The notes: generated by a model not told the origin, from the sequence alone. Shown: positions 44,366-53,530, counted from the stretch's first letter. The stretch is 64,000 nucleotides of DNA from Amycolatopsis regifaucium (GCF_001613935.1 NZ_LQCI01000002.1:434001-498000), one strand, 5' to 3'. A program made the numbers and translations.

Positions 44366-46222
44366 ATGTGCGGAATCACCGGTTGGATCGACTACCACCG
44401 TGACCTGGCCACGGAACGGCCGACCGTGGAGTTGATGACCGAGGCGATCGCGAGCCGCGGCGTCGACGATCACGGGCTCTGGTTGCGAGGCCACGCCTGC
44501 CTCGGGCACACCCGCACGGCGGTGATCGACCCGGCGGGCGGCGCGCAGCCGATGATCGCCGACGAGGACGGAAGCCCCACCGCGGTCTTGGCCTACAGCG
44601 GCGAGATCTTCAACTTCCAGCAGCTGCGCACCGAACTGCGTGAGCGGGGGCACAAGTTCCGCACCCGCAGTGACACCGAGGTGGTGCTGCGGTCGTACCT
44701 GGAGTGGGGGGTGCGCTGCGCGGAGCGCCTCGAGGGCATGTTCGCGTTCGCCGTCTGGGACCTGCGGACCGAGGAACTGGTGCTGATCCGTGACCGGATG
44801 GGCATCAAACCGCTTTTCTACGCGAAGATCCCCGGCGGATTCATCTTCGGCTCCGAGCCGAAGGCGCTGCTCGCGCATCCCGCCATCCGGCCGACGGTGG
44901 ATCTGGACGGACTCCGGGAGATCTTCTCCACGGCCAAACGTCCCGGCGCCGCGGTGTTCCGTGACATGCAGGAACTTCGCGCCGGCCACACGCTCACGGT
45001 GAGCCGCAAGGGTCTGTACGAACAGACCTACTGGAAGCTCGAGGCCAAACCGCACGAGGAGGACCTCGACGGCACCATCGCGCACGTGCGCTCGCTGCTG
45101 TCCGACATCGTGCTGCGCGAACTGGTCGCGGACGTACCGCTGTGCGTCGGCTTGTCCGGCGGGCTGGACTCCTCCGCCATCACCGCGTTGGCCGCCCAGT
45201 GGATGTGGAAACTCGGTGGCGACCGGGTGCGCACGGTCACTCACGCTTTCGAGGGCTACGAAGAGAACTTTCGGCCGGACGACGTCCGCGACACCCCGGA
45301 CGGCCCGTTCGCCGCCGAGATGGCCGCGCTGGTCCGGTCCGATCACACCGATCTCATGATCCGGACCGCCGACCTGATGGACCCGGAGACCCGGCGGGCG
45401 GTGCTGCTGGCACAGGACATGCCGTCCACTCTCGGCGACATGGACACTTCCCACTACCTGATGCTCAAGTCGGTGCGCGACCACTCCACGGTGATGCTCA
45501 CCGGCGAGGTCGGTGACGAGGTGTTCTGCGGCTTCCGCTGGATGTTCGACCCGGACTTCACCAATTCCGGCACCTTTCCCTGGGTGGCCAACGAAAACAA
45601 GATGCGCAGCACCGGCCACGGCCGCGGGCTGTTCGATCAGGGACTGTTCAGCCGGAAGCTGGACATGGCAACCTACTACGCCGACAACTACCAGCAGACC
45701 ATCGACGAAACTCCTCACCAGGAAGGGGAAAACGGTCTGGAGCACAAGATGCGCGAAATCTGTTACGCGCACTTCACCAGGTGGCTGCCGATGCTGCTCG
45801 CCCGCGGCGACCGGCTGGCGATGGCACACGGGCTCGAGACCCGCATCCCGTACTGCGACCACCGGTTGATCGAATACCTCTACAACACCCCGTGGGCGTT
45901 CAAGACGTTCGACGGCCGCGAGAAGAGCCTCCTGCGGGCAGCCGTCGGCGACCTGCTGCCCAAGTCCATTGTGGAGCGCCGGAAGAGCCCGTGGCCGGTG
46001 ACCCAGGACCCGGCGTACACCGAGGCACTGCACCGCGAATTCGCCGGGGTGCTGGCGGATCCGTCTTCACCGGTGCTGCCCCTGCTCGATCTGAAGGCCT
46101 CGAAGGAGACAGCGGCGAACCCGACCGGTTCCGCCCACGAATGGCAGAGCCGGATCAACGTGGAAACCGCACTGCAGTTCAACGCCTGGCTCCGCCACTA
46201 CAAGGTCGACCTCGCCATCTGA
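44366..46222 (+). CDS. asparagine-synthetase-like amidotransferase
   Basis: A 618-residue class II glutamine amidotransferase plus ATP-dependent synthetase. Cys2 in MCGITGW is the glutaminase nucleophile, so ATG 44366 is the right start although the frame extends upstream. The C-terminal domain has the PP-loop SGGLDSS at about 264-270. In lysolipin, xantholipin and tetracycline clusters such enzymes amidate a polyketide carboxyl or build the lactam. The same is likely here. It has its own transcript, with a terminator behind it. Confidence 0.93.
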   Translation: MCGITGWIDYHRDLATERPTVELMTEAIASRGVDDHGLWLRGHACLGHTRTAVIDPAGGAQPMIADEDGSPTAVLAYSGEIFNFQQLRTELRERGHKFRTRSDTEVVLRSYLEWGVRCAERLEGMFAFAVWDLRTEELVLIRDRMGIKPLFYAKIPGGFIFGSEPKALLAHPAIRPTVDLDGLREIFSTAKRPGAAVFRDMQELRAGHTLTVSRKGLYEQTYWKLEAKPHEEDLDGTIAHVRSLLSDIVLRELVADVPLCVGLSGGLDSSAITALAAQWMWKLGGDRVRTVTHAFEGYEENFRPDDVRDTPDGPFAAEMAALVRSDHTDLMIRTADLMDPETRRAVLLAQDMPSTLGDMDTSHYLMLKSVRDHSTVMLTGEVGDEVFCGFRWMFDPDFTNSGTFPWVANENKMRSTGHGRGLFDQGLFSRKLDMATYYADNYQQTIDETPHQEGENGLEHKMREICYAHFTRWLPMLLARGDRLAMAHGLETRIPYCDHRLIEYLYNTPWAFKTFDGREKSLLRAAVGDLLPKSIVERRKSPWPVTQDPAYTEALHREFAGVLADPSSPVLPLLDLKASKETAANPTGSAHEWQSRINVETALQFNAWLRHYKVDLAI

Positions 46223-46230
46223 CCGCGGCG

Positions 46231-46270
46231 CGGCCCGGTTTCCGTCCCGGCGGCCGGGCCGGGCCGTTTT
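46231..46270 (+). terminator. intrinsic terminator behind the amidotransferase gene
   Basis: cggcccgg (46231-46238) pairs with ccgggccg (46259-46266), followed directly by tttt. Confidence 0.65.
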
Positions 46271-46307
46271 CACGGTGCCGCGTGTTCCCGTTCCGGAGAG
46301 GCTTCCC

Positions 46308-47876
46308 ATGACGACCATCCCGGCGCCGTCCGTGCCGCGCCATGCCGGTCTGGCCATGTTCGTACTCGCCTTCGCCTCGTTCATGGATCTGCTCGACGTC
46401 GGCATCGTCACCGTGGTGGTGCCGGTGATCCAGCGTGATCTGGGGGCCACCTACGCGCAGAGCCAGTGGTTCGTCGTCGCCTACGTCCTAGCGTTCGCGG
46501 TCGTGCTGGTGGTCGGCGGCAGGCTCGGGGACAGCCACGGCCGGCGTCGGATCTTCCTGATCGGGGTCACCGGCTTCACCGTGTTGTCGGCCTGCTGCGC
46601 CGCCGCCCCGAATGCCGAACTCTTCATCGTGGCCCGGCTGCTGCAGGGCGCTTTCGGCGCGTTGATGACGCCTCAGGTGTTCGCGATGATGCAACTGCTG
46701 TTCCGGCCGGAAAGACGCGGGACCGGCTTCATGATCTACGGCGCGGTGATCAACTTGGCCCAGGTCGGCGCGCCGCTGCTCGGCGGGCTGCTGGCGACCC
46801 GGGATCTCTTCGGCCTCGGCTGGCGGGCGATCTTCCTGATCAACGTCCCGGTCGGGGCCGCGATCGTGATCGCGACCCTGGCGCTCGTAGGCGAGTCCCG
46901 GTCTCCGCGCCGTCCGCGCCTCGACCCGATCGGCATCACGCTGATCGCGGTGGTCACCGCGCTGGTGATCGTCCCGCTGCAGCAGGGCAGGGAGGCGAAC
47001 TGGCCGTGGTGGCTGCTCGCGATGCTCGGCGCGGCGGTGCCGCTGCTGCTGGTGCTGATCGACCATGAGCGCAGGCGCGGCGGGGACGCGGTGCTGCCGA
47101 CGAGCCTGTTCCGGCTGCGCTCGTTCTCCGCCGCCGGTCTGCTCGCGACGCTGGTCATGTCCACCATCATCTCGGTGAACCTGATCCTCGTCTGGTTCAC
47201 GCAGCTCGCGCTCGGCTGGACCCCCATGCAGACCGCCGTCAGCCTCGTCGGGTTCGCGGTGGCACTGGTGACCGTCGGCACCTGGGGCGCCGGCAGGGTA
47301 CCGCGCTTCGGCCGGGGCACGGTCGCCGCCGGGTCGGTGCTGCTCGCGCTCGGCATCGCCGTGCTGAGTTCGCTGGTGAGCGTGACCGGGACCGCCCTGT
47401 CTCCACTGGCGGTCTCCGCAGCGCTGTTCGTCGCGGGGTCCGGGATGGCCTTGGTCGTCGGCACGCTGGTGAACATCCAGCTTCGCGACGTCCCGGAAGG
47501 TGACGCCGGTGCGGCGGGCGGCATCCTGTCCGCGATCTTCCAGTTCGCCGGCGCCGTCGGCGTCGGCGTGGCGGCGACCGTTTTCTTCGCTCTCGTGGCA
47601 CACGGCGGAAACCAGGCCGCGGCCGCTCCGCCCGGCACCCCGGCCGCCGCGTTCGCCTCCTGCGTACGCGACCAAGCCGCCGACACGAACCCGTTCTCCC
47701 AGCCGGTTTCCTGCCGCTCAGCGGAGCTGGACCGGCCGGCCGTCGTCGCCGCGCTGGCCGACGCGAAGCAGCGCGCGTTCGCGGACGCCACCACCTCGAC
47801 CTTGTGGATCCAGGTGGGCGTCCTCCTGCTCGCGGCCGCCCTTTCCCGGCTCCTGCCACCGAAACGGGCCGGATGA
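46308..47876 (+). CDS. MFS drug-efflux transporter, 14-TM DHA2 type
   Basis: A 522-residue membrane protein with about 14 hydrophobic segments. GGRLGDSHGRRRIFLIGVTG is the loop 2-3 motif and ARLLQGAFGALMTPQVFAMM motif C-like. It belongs to the EmrB/QacA drug-resistance group and is a likely self-resistance exporter. ATG 46308 follows ccggagagg. It is the second MFS pump of the cluster. Confidence 0.92.
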   Translation: MTTIPAPSVPRHAGLAMFVLAFASFMDLLDVGIVTVVVPVIQRDLGATYAQSQWFVVAYVLAFAVVLVVGGRLGDSHGRRRIFLIGVTGFTVLSACCAAAPNAELFIVARLLQGAFGALMTPQVFAMMQLLFRPERRGTGFMIYGAVINLAQVGAPLLGGLLATRDLFGLGWRAIFLINVPVGAAIVIATLALVGESRSPRRPRLDPIGITLIAVVTALVIVPLQQGREANWPWWLLAMLGAAVPLLLVLIDHERRRGGDAVLPTSLFRLRSFSAAGLLATLVMSTIISVNLILVWFTQLALGWTPMQTAVSLVGFAVALVTVGTWGAGRVPRFGRGTVAAGSVLLALGIAVLSSLVSVTGTALSPLAVSAALFVAGSGMALVVGTLVNIQLRDVPEGDAGAAGGILSAIFQFAGAVGVGVAATVFFALVAHGGNQAAAAPPGTPAAAFASCVRDQAADTNPFSQPVSCRSAELDRPAVVAALADAKQRAFADATTSTLWIQVGVLLLAAALSRLLPPKRAG

Positions 47877-47979
47877 GTTTCCCCGGCGTGGGGTCCCAGT
47901 TCCGCTCCAGCGCCACCCGACCGGATCTCGGCAGGCTCGGAACGACCAGGCAAGAACCCGATTGGAGAAGGCAAAGCGC

Positions 47980-48837
47980 ATGGACATCGGAGTAGGGCTA
48001 CCCAGTACGGTGCCGGGCGCCGCGGGCGCCGAGCTGATCGGCTTCGCCAAACGTGCCGAAGAACTGGGATTCAGTACGTTGGCGGTCCTCGACAGGCTCG
48101 TCTACGACAGTTACGACAGCCTCGTCGCGCTGGCGGCGGCCGCCGCGGTGACCGAACGGATCACCCTCGCCAGCACCATCCTGCTCGCCGCATACCGGCC
48201 GAGTGCGGCGGAATTGGCCAAGCAGCTCGCCAGCATCGACCGGCTCAGCGGTGGCAGGCTGGTGCTCGGTGTGGCGGCGGGGGGCCGCGAAGACGACTTC
48301 GCCGCGACAGGGGTGCCGTACCGGCGCCGTGGCGCCCTGCTGGACCGGTTGCTCGAGGACCTCGTCGAGGTGTGGTCGGGCGGTGGCCAAGTGCCCGGCA
48401 TCGGCCCGAAGCCGGTGCGAGATCGGATCCCGATCTGGATCGGCGGGCACTCCGAGGCGGCGCTCGCCCGCGCGGCCAAGCACGGCATCGGCTGGATCTC
48501 CCCTGGCGGCAGCGCCGCCGCCTACCCCGACCTGGTCGAGCGGGCCACCACCGCGTTCGCCGCCGCCGGCCGCGACGACAAACCGAAGATGGCCGCCATG
48601 ACCTACGTCGGCCTTGGCGAAGACAACGCCTCTCGCGGCGCCCAGTACCTGCGCGACTACTACTCCTACATCGGGCCGAAAGCCGAGTTCCTGGCCAAAG
48701 GCCTGATCTCCGACGAAGGCAGGCTCCGCGAAACGATCGACAACTACGCCGCGGCCGGCTGCGACGAACTGCTGCTCTTCCCCACCACCGCGGACCCTGG
48801 ACAGCTCGACCAGCTGGCCAAGGTCGCCTTCGCCTGA
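47980..48837 (+). CDS. luciferase-like (LLM class) flavin/F420 oxidoreductase
   Basis: A 285-residue TIM-barrel oxidoreductase. GVGLPSTVPGAAGAELIGFA, then LSGGRLVLGVAAGGREDDF and IPIWIGGHSEAALARAAKHG are the family blocks. Members use F420 or FMN to reduce or oxidise substrates. It lies between the pump and a methyltransferase and probably performs a late redox step. The cofactor cannot be decided from the sequence by eye. Confidence 0.88.
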   Translation: MDIGVGLPSTVPGAAGAELIGFAKRAEELGFSTLAVLDRLVYDSYDSLVALAAAAAVTERITLASTILLAAYRPSAAELAKQLASIDRLSGGRLVLGVAAGGREDDFAATGVPYRRRGALLDRLLEDLVEVWSGGGQVPGIGPKPVRDRIPIWIGGHSEAALARAAKHGIGWISPGGSAAAYPDLVERATTAFAAAGRDDKPKMAAMTYVGLGEDNASRGAQYLRDYYSYIGPKAEFLAKGLISDEGRLRETIDNYAAAGCDELLLFPTTADPGQLDQLAKVAFA

Positions 48838-48877
48838 TTCTCCAACCCCGACCCGACCGAGCCCGAGGAGCCGGCAT

Positions 48878-49900
48878 ATGCCCAGCACCAGCACCGCCCC
48901 CGCGGCGTCCACTTTGGACACCGCGGAGCAGATCATCCGTCTCGGCAACCGATTCTCCGACGCCAAGGCCTTGCTCACCGCCGTCGAACTGGATGTCTTC
49001 GGGGTCCTGCGGGAAAACCCCGGCACCGCCGAAGAGATCCGAGAGCGGCTGGACGTCGCCGGGCGAGGCCTGCCCGACATGCTGCACCTGCTCACCGCGC
49101 TCGGCCTGCTCGACCACGTGGACGGCCGGTTCCACAACAGCCCGTCGGCGGCGAAGTACCTCATCCGCGGCACCGACGACTACATCGGCGGCTTTCTGCA
49201 GCGGTCCAACCGGAACCTGTACCCGGCGTGGGGCAAGCTGACCGAGGCGCTGCGCACCGGCCGGCCGCAGGCGGTGGGTAACTTCGACCTGGTGGTGGCC
49301 GATCCTCGTCTGCTGCGCCAGTTCATCGGGATGATGGACGGGCTGACCCAGGTACTCGGCCCCCAGCTGGTCGCCGCGTACGACTTCGCTCCCCACGGCA
49401 CGGTGCTCGATGTCGGCGGCTGCCGGGGGAACCTGCTGTCCAAGGTGCTCGGCGCCAACCCGGGGCTCACGGGAACGGTCTTCGACCTTCCCCAGATGGA
49501 GCCGTTCTTCGACGAGCTGATGGCCGAGACGGGGTTGACCGGCCGGGCCACCTTCCACGGCGGGAACTTCTTCGAGGACCCGCTGCCCCGCGCGAATCTG
49601 GTCAATCTCGGGCACGTCCTGCACGACTGGGATCCCGGGCAGCGCAAGGAGCTGGTGGCGAAGGCCTACGCCGCGGTCGAACCCGGCGGCAGCCTGCTCA
49701 TCTACGACCGCATGCTGGACGACGAGCCCGAGCATGTGGAGAACCTGGTGATCAGTCTCGACATGCTGCTGGTCACCGACGGCGGTTCCGAGTACACCGT
49801 GACCGAGGTGAAGGACCACGCCACGGCCGCGGGCTGCCGGGACATCACCGAGCAGCCGCTGGGCGCGTACGACACCCTCGTCATCTGCCGCAAACCCTGA
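48878..49900 (+). CDS. SAM-dependent O-methyltransferase B
   Basis: A 340-residue enzyme, clearly homologous to methyltransferase A over its whole length (shared ALLTAVELxVFG, MMDGLxQVLGP, and HVLHDWDPGQR). Its SAM motif is VLDVGGCRGNLLS, with Cys where A has Gly. It probably methylates a second phenol. It is followed by a terminator. Confidence 0.93.
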   Translation: MPSTSTAPAASTLDTAEQIIRLGNRFSDAKALLTAVELDVFGVLRENPGTAEEIRERLDVAGRGLPDMLHLLTALGLLDHVDGRFHNSPSAAKYLIRGTDDYIGGFLQRSNRNLYPAWGKLTEALRTGRPQAVGNFDLVVADPRLLRQFIGMMDGLTQVLGPQLVAAYDFAPHGTVLDVGGCRGNLLSKVLGANPGLTGTVFDLPQMEPFFDELMAETGLTGRATFHGGNFFEDPLPRANLVNLGHVLHDWDPGQRKELVAKAYAAVEPGGSLLIYDRMLDDEPEHVENLVISLDMLLVTDGGSEYTVTEVKDHATAAGCRDITEQPLGAYDTLVICRKP

Positions 49901-49902
49901 GG

Positions 49903-49939
49903 CCCGCGGCCTGCCGGGAACGTACCGGCAGGCCGCGGG
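49903..49939. terminator. bidirectional terminator hairpin
   Basis: A perfect 15-bp stem (cccgcggcctgccgg, 49903-49917, and 49925-49939) with a 7-base loop, between two convergent genes. Confidence 0.8.
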
Positions 49940-49947
49940 GGGCGAGC

Positions 49948-51210
49948 TCACCGCAGCAGCCTGTCGAACACCTCGCCCAGCACGAGTTCCGGCGATTCCG
50001 GCGCGACGTCGGTGAGCCAGCCGACATAGCCGTCCGGGCGGATCAGCACGGCGCCGTCGTCGCCGATCGGGTAGCGGTCCGGTGCCCGGCCCTGGACGTC
50101 GCCGAAATCGGCGTCCGCCGAGCTGCGGCCGAGCCGGTAGGCCCGCAGCGGAAGGCACCTGCGGCTCGCGATCCGGGTCGCCGCCGAGGTCCATCCCACT
50201 CCGCCGCTAGTGGTCAGCAGGACGAACGAGCCGTCGAACAGGTCATGGGTGGACAGCCTGGCCCCGGCCCGTTCCAGCCACAGGTGCGGAGCCCGCTCCC
50301 CGGGACAGGCCCGCACGCCGAGCCGGTCACCGAACACCGAGGCCGGCCGGTCCCCGGCCAGCGCGCCCTCGGGGTACCGCTGCCCCAGCGTCAGCACTTG
50401 TTCCTCGGCCTCGTTCATGGCCGGAGGTGTCCACGTCGGCCACCGCGACAACCGCTTTTCCACTTCGAGGGCGACGGGCCGGCGTTCGGTCTCGTAGCTG
50501 TCGAGCAGGCCGGGCCCGGCCCAGCCGTGGATCACCCCGGCGATCTTCCATGCCACGTTGTGGGCCTCCTGGACCGCGAGGCCCGCCCGGAGCGCGCCGT
50601 CCTCGGGCCACCGGTGCGCGCTGTCCCCGACCAGGAACACCCGGCCGACGCGGAAGGACTCGGCCGTGCCGGACGGGTACGGCCACGGATCGGCCTGCCG
50701 TTCGGCCGTCTGGAGTTCCAGCCGGATGGCCAGAGCGGCCGCGGCGAGGCCGCCTGCCCCCTCCGCCGCGATCACGTAGTCCGCGCGCACGACGTCGCGT
50801 CGTCCGCCGACGCGGTCCAGCAGGACCGCGTCGGCCCCGTCGGCGTCGGTGGCGATCGACACCAGCTCGGTGCCGAACCTGGCGTCGGCGCCCCGCCGCC
50901 GGGCCGCTTCGAGCAGCACCGGCTCGACCTCGTGCCGCTCCCCCTCGTGGTACGCGCACGGACAGAGATCCGGCCACCGCCCGCGGACAGGCGGCGAGTC
51001 ACCGCGGATCGCTTCTTCCAGACCCAGTGCCCGGTAGATCTCCATGGTCCGCTGGTCGACGCCGTCCCCGCCACCCGTCGACCGCACCCCGGGCCACCGT
51101 TCCACCAGTACCGCGCGCACCCCGTGCCGAGCCAGGAACAACGACGAAGCGAGACCGGCGAGACCCCCGCCGACGATCAGGACCAGCACCCGTTGCGGCT
51201 CATTCGGCAT
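49948..51210 (-). CDS. FAD monooxygenase homologue lacking its substrate-binding segments
   Basis: A 420-residue member of the aromatic hydroxylase family. It is the closest relative in the window of the 529-residue enzyme at 59117 (both have QRTMEIYRALGLE, VEPxLxxAARxRGA, AWKIAGVxHGWAG, and the same C-terminal domain). About 25 residues are missing after EEAIRG. Some 85 more are missing between AAEGAGG and RVFLVGDSAH, where the substrate domain should be. The DG motif is altered to EG and the PPAG loop to RWPEDGALRAG. The FAD-binding N-terminus is intact and the frame is open. It may be a non-hydroxylating partner or a decaying gene. ATG 51210 was chosen. Confidence 0.8.
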   Translation of the reverse strand: MPNEPQRVLVLIVGGGLAGLASSLFLARHGVRAVLVERWPGVRSTGGGDGVDQRTMEIYRALGLEEAIRGDSPPVRGRWPDLCPCAYHEGERHEVEPVLLEAARRRGADARFGTELVSIATDADGADAVLLDRVGGRRDVVRADYVIAAEGAGGLAAAALAIRLELQTAERQADPWPYPSGTAESFRVGRVFLVGDSAHRWPEDGALRAGLAVQEAHNVAWKIAGVIHGWAGPGLLDSYETERRPVALEVEKRLSRWPTWTPPAMNEAEEQVLTLGQRYPEGALAGDRPASVFGDRLGVRACPGERAPHLWLERAGARLSTHDLFDGSFVLLTTSGGVGWTSAATRIASRRCLPLRAYRLGRSSADADFGDVQGRAPDRYPIGDDGAVLIRPDGYVGWLTDVAPESPELVLGEVFDRLLR

Positions 51211-51791
51211 CGATACCCACCTAGATTGCTTCGGCGAAGTGGTGTGAGCGGTCGAACGCGATCGGTGATCGTGCCCTGGTCCCGTCGGGAGAACTCGCCC
51301 GCGACCAGACGGGTCGGTGTCGCTCACCGGTCCGGAATGGACGAGCGGCCGGATCGGCGCCGCGACAAGGCAAAACGACTGTCGCATCCGGAACGGAGCG
51401 CGGAATAGTCACCCACGGCCGTCCACTGGAGACACCAAGTGACGCGGTCCCACGTTCGCACTGCGACACCTCACACAGTCATATTCGAGTTAGTTATTAA
51501 GTCCTTAGTCCTCTTATGATTATACCCAACGTAATGGACCATGCGTCCAGTGACACGACGCGACCAGTCACCTTAGACATAGTTATAAGTTAGTTATTTC
51601 ACTAATGGATGCCGTCGAACCGACGTGCTTAGACTCTGCGTGACAAGTCGGGTGTCGCACGGCGGGTATCGGACTCAGTGGAGTACACCCGCTCGCACGA
51701 ATCGGGCTTATTCACATAACCGAGGGTGACGGCCTGCCTGGGGGCGGCCGGAGGACATCACAGACGCAGGAACGAACAAGGGGGTACATCC
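51211..51791. promoter_or_regulatory. divergent AT-rich regulatory region
   Basis: 581 bases between the short FAD gene and beta-helix protein B. The stretch 51480-51610 is strongly AT-rich and contains an 11-bp direct repeat agttagttatt at 51488-51498 and 51588-51598, exactly 100 bases apart. Between them are ttatgattata (51514-51524) and catagttataag. These look like operators or promoters. No gene was seen. Confidence 0.55.
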
Positions 51792-53318
51792 ATGCACGGA
51801 AAACGACCCGCCGTGGCCAAGGTCCTGGCGATCGCGGCCTCACTGCTCCTCGGCGCGAGCGTGGCGGCCACGCCCGCCGCGGCGGACCCACCCAAGGTCC
51901 CCCGCACGTTCTTCGTGGACTGCGCACGCGGTCTCGACGTCGGCCCCGGCACCAGTCCGGACCAGGCCTGGAAGCTGTCGAAAGCCAACACCATGAAGTA
52001 CCTGGCCGGAGACACGATCCTGTTCAAAGCCGGCGTCACCTGCACCGGCACCTTCGCGCCGACGGGTTCCGGCACGGCGGGCCGCCCCATCAAGGTCGGC
52101 AGGTTCGGCTCCGGCACCAAGCCCCGCATCGACGGCAAGGGCGCGGCCAGCGCGATCCACCTCCGCAACGTCGCGGGCTGGGAGCTGCGCGACCTCGACA
52201 TCACGAACACCGGCCCGGCCCCCGCGGCGAATCAGCAGCGCGCGGGCATCTACGTCCTGCTCGAGGACTACGGCGTCGGCAGCCACTATCTTGTGTCCAA
52301 TGTGGACGTACACGACGTCAACGGCTGCGACTGCCGGTTCCCGCCGAGCGGTGGGGTGGTGTTCTACGCCGCGGGCTCCAAGACCCCGACGCGGTTCGAC
52401 GACGTCACCGTGACCAAGAGCACCATCACGCACGTGGACCGGATCGGTGTCGGCATGCTGTCCACCTGGCTCGGTTCACCGCTGGTGCCGATGACGAAGG
52501 TGCGGTTCACCGAGAACACGGTGCGCGACATCGGCGGCGAGGGCATGGTGGTGTTCAACGGTTCGGGCGCGATCATCGAGCGCAACATCATCGACGGCTT
52601 CAACGAACGGTCCACTCAGGACAGTGCGGGTGCGTACGGCTGGAACGCCGAGGGCACCCGGATCCGGTACAACGACGTGTCGAACGGCAAGGGCCAGGCG
52701 ATGGCGTTCAGCCTGGACGACGCGAACATCGACACGATCATCGAGTACAACTTCTCGCACGACAACAAGGGCGGCTTCCTGCTGCAGTGTTCCGGTAACG
52801 AACTGAAGAACGCCAACGGGATCGCTCGGTACAACCTCAGCCAGAACGACGCGGCCGGCACCGACGAGCCGTACACCAGCACGGTGACCATCGCCTGCGG
52901 CGACGCATCGAACACCCAGGTCTACAATAACGTGTTCTACGCCCAGAACAGCCCCCGGCTGGTCACGAACGTCAGCACCAGCGCGACCGGCGTCCACTTC
53001 ACCAACAACATCTTCTACGGCCAGCCGTCGGGCTCTTCCATCAACGACACCACCGGTCAGTATGTGAACAACGTGTTCTACCAGGTTTCCGGGGTTCCGG
53101 CCGACAGCATCACCTCGATCATCGGCGACCCGCGGCTGGTGTCCCCCGGTACGGCGACGTCGATGTCGACGACGAACGGCTACCGGCTCCGGGAGGCGTC
53201 ACCCGCGATCCAGCACGGTGCGCCCGTGGCGAACAACGGCGGCAAGGACTTCTTCGGCAACCCGCTCACCGACAAACTGAACATCGGTGCCTACGAAGGG
53301 GCCGGGGTCACCCCCTGA
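51792..53318 (+). CDS. secreted right-handed parallel beta-helix protein B
   Basis: A 508-residue protein with a signal peptide (VAKVLAIAASLLLGASVAAT, then PAAADPP). It shares with protein A the N-terminal block (FFVDCARG, FAPTGSG, GSGTKPRIDG) and the DVHDVNGCDC segment. Many beta-helix turns follow (VRFTENTVRDIGGEGMVVFN and AIIERNIIDGFN). It continues about 40 residues beyond A. It has its own promoter region and a perfect palindrome after it. The substrate is unknown; a polysaccharide or cell wall is the family norm. Confidence 0.87.
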   Translation: MHGKRPAVAKVLAIAASLLLGASVAATPAAADPPKVPRTFFVDCARGLDVGPGTSPDQAWKLSKANTMKYLAGDTILFKAGVTCTGTFAPTGSGTAGRPIKVGRFGSGTKPRIDGKGAASAIHLRNVAGWELRDLDITNTGPAPAANQQRAGIYVLLEDYGVGSHYLVSNVDVHDVNGCDCRFPPSGGVVFYAAGSKTPTRFDDVTVTKSTITHVDRIGVGMLSTWLGSPLVPMTKVRFTENTVRDIGGEGMVVFNGSGAIIERNIIDGFNERSTQDSAGAYGWNAEGTRIRYNDVSNGKGQAMAFSLDDANIDTIIEYNFSHDNKGGFLLQCSGNELKNANGIARYNLSQNDAAGTDEPYTSTVTIACGDASNTQVYNNVFYAQNSPRLVTNVSTSATGVHFTNNIFYGQPSGSSINDTTGQYVNNVFYQVSGVPADSITSIIGDPRLVSPGTATSMSTTNGYRLREASPAIQHGAPVANNGGKDFFGNPLTDKLNIGAYEGAGVTP

Positions 53319-53385
53319 CGGTCTCGGACGTCGCGTCGGGCCCTCTCCGCGTCTAAGCTTGAGGTACGCGGTCATGTTCGCGTGA

Positions 53386-53442
53386 AGTACATGATGGCCC
53401 CCTTCCTTGCGCCTGGCGCAAGGAAGGGGGCCATCATGTACT
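53386..53442. repeat. perfect long palindrome (copy 4)
   Basis: A 28-bp perfect inverted repeat (agtacatgatggccccctt at the left end; arms 53386-53413 and 53415-53442) around one central base. It lies behind beta-helix gene B and the convergent FkbM gene and is the most regular of the four related hairpins. Confidence 0.9.
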
Positions 53443-53530
53443 GGGGGAAAGCCTTCACTTGCCGCCGCTACCCGCTTCTGCCGACTCCCCCACGACACGG
53501 TTGCCTTACCCCCTCGGCAGCCCTTGTCTC

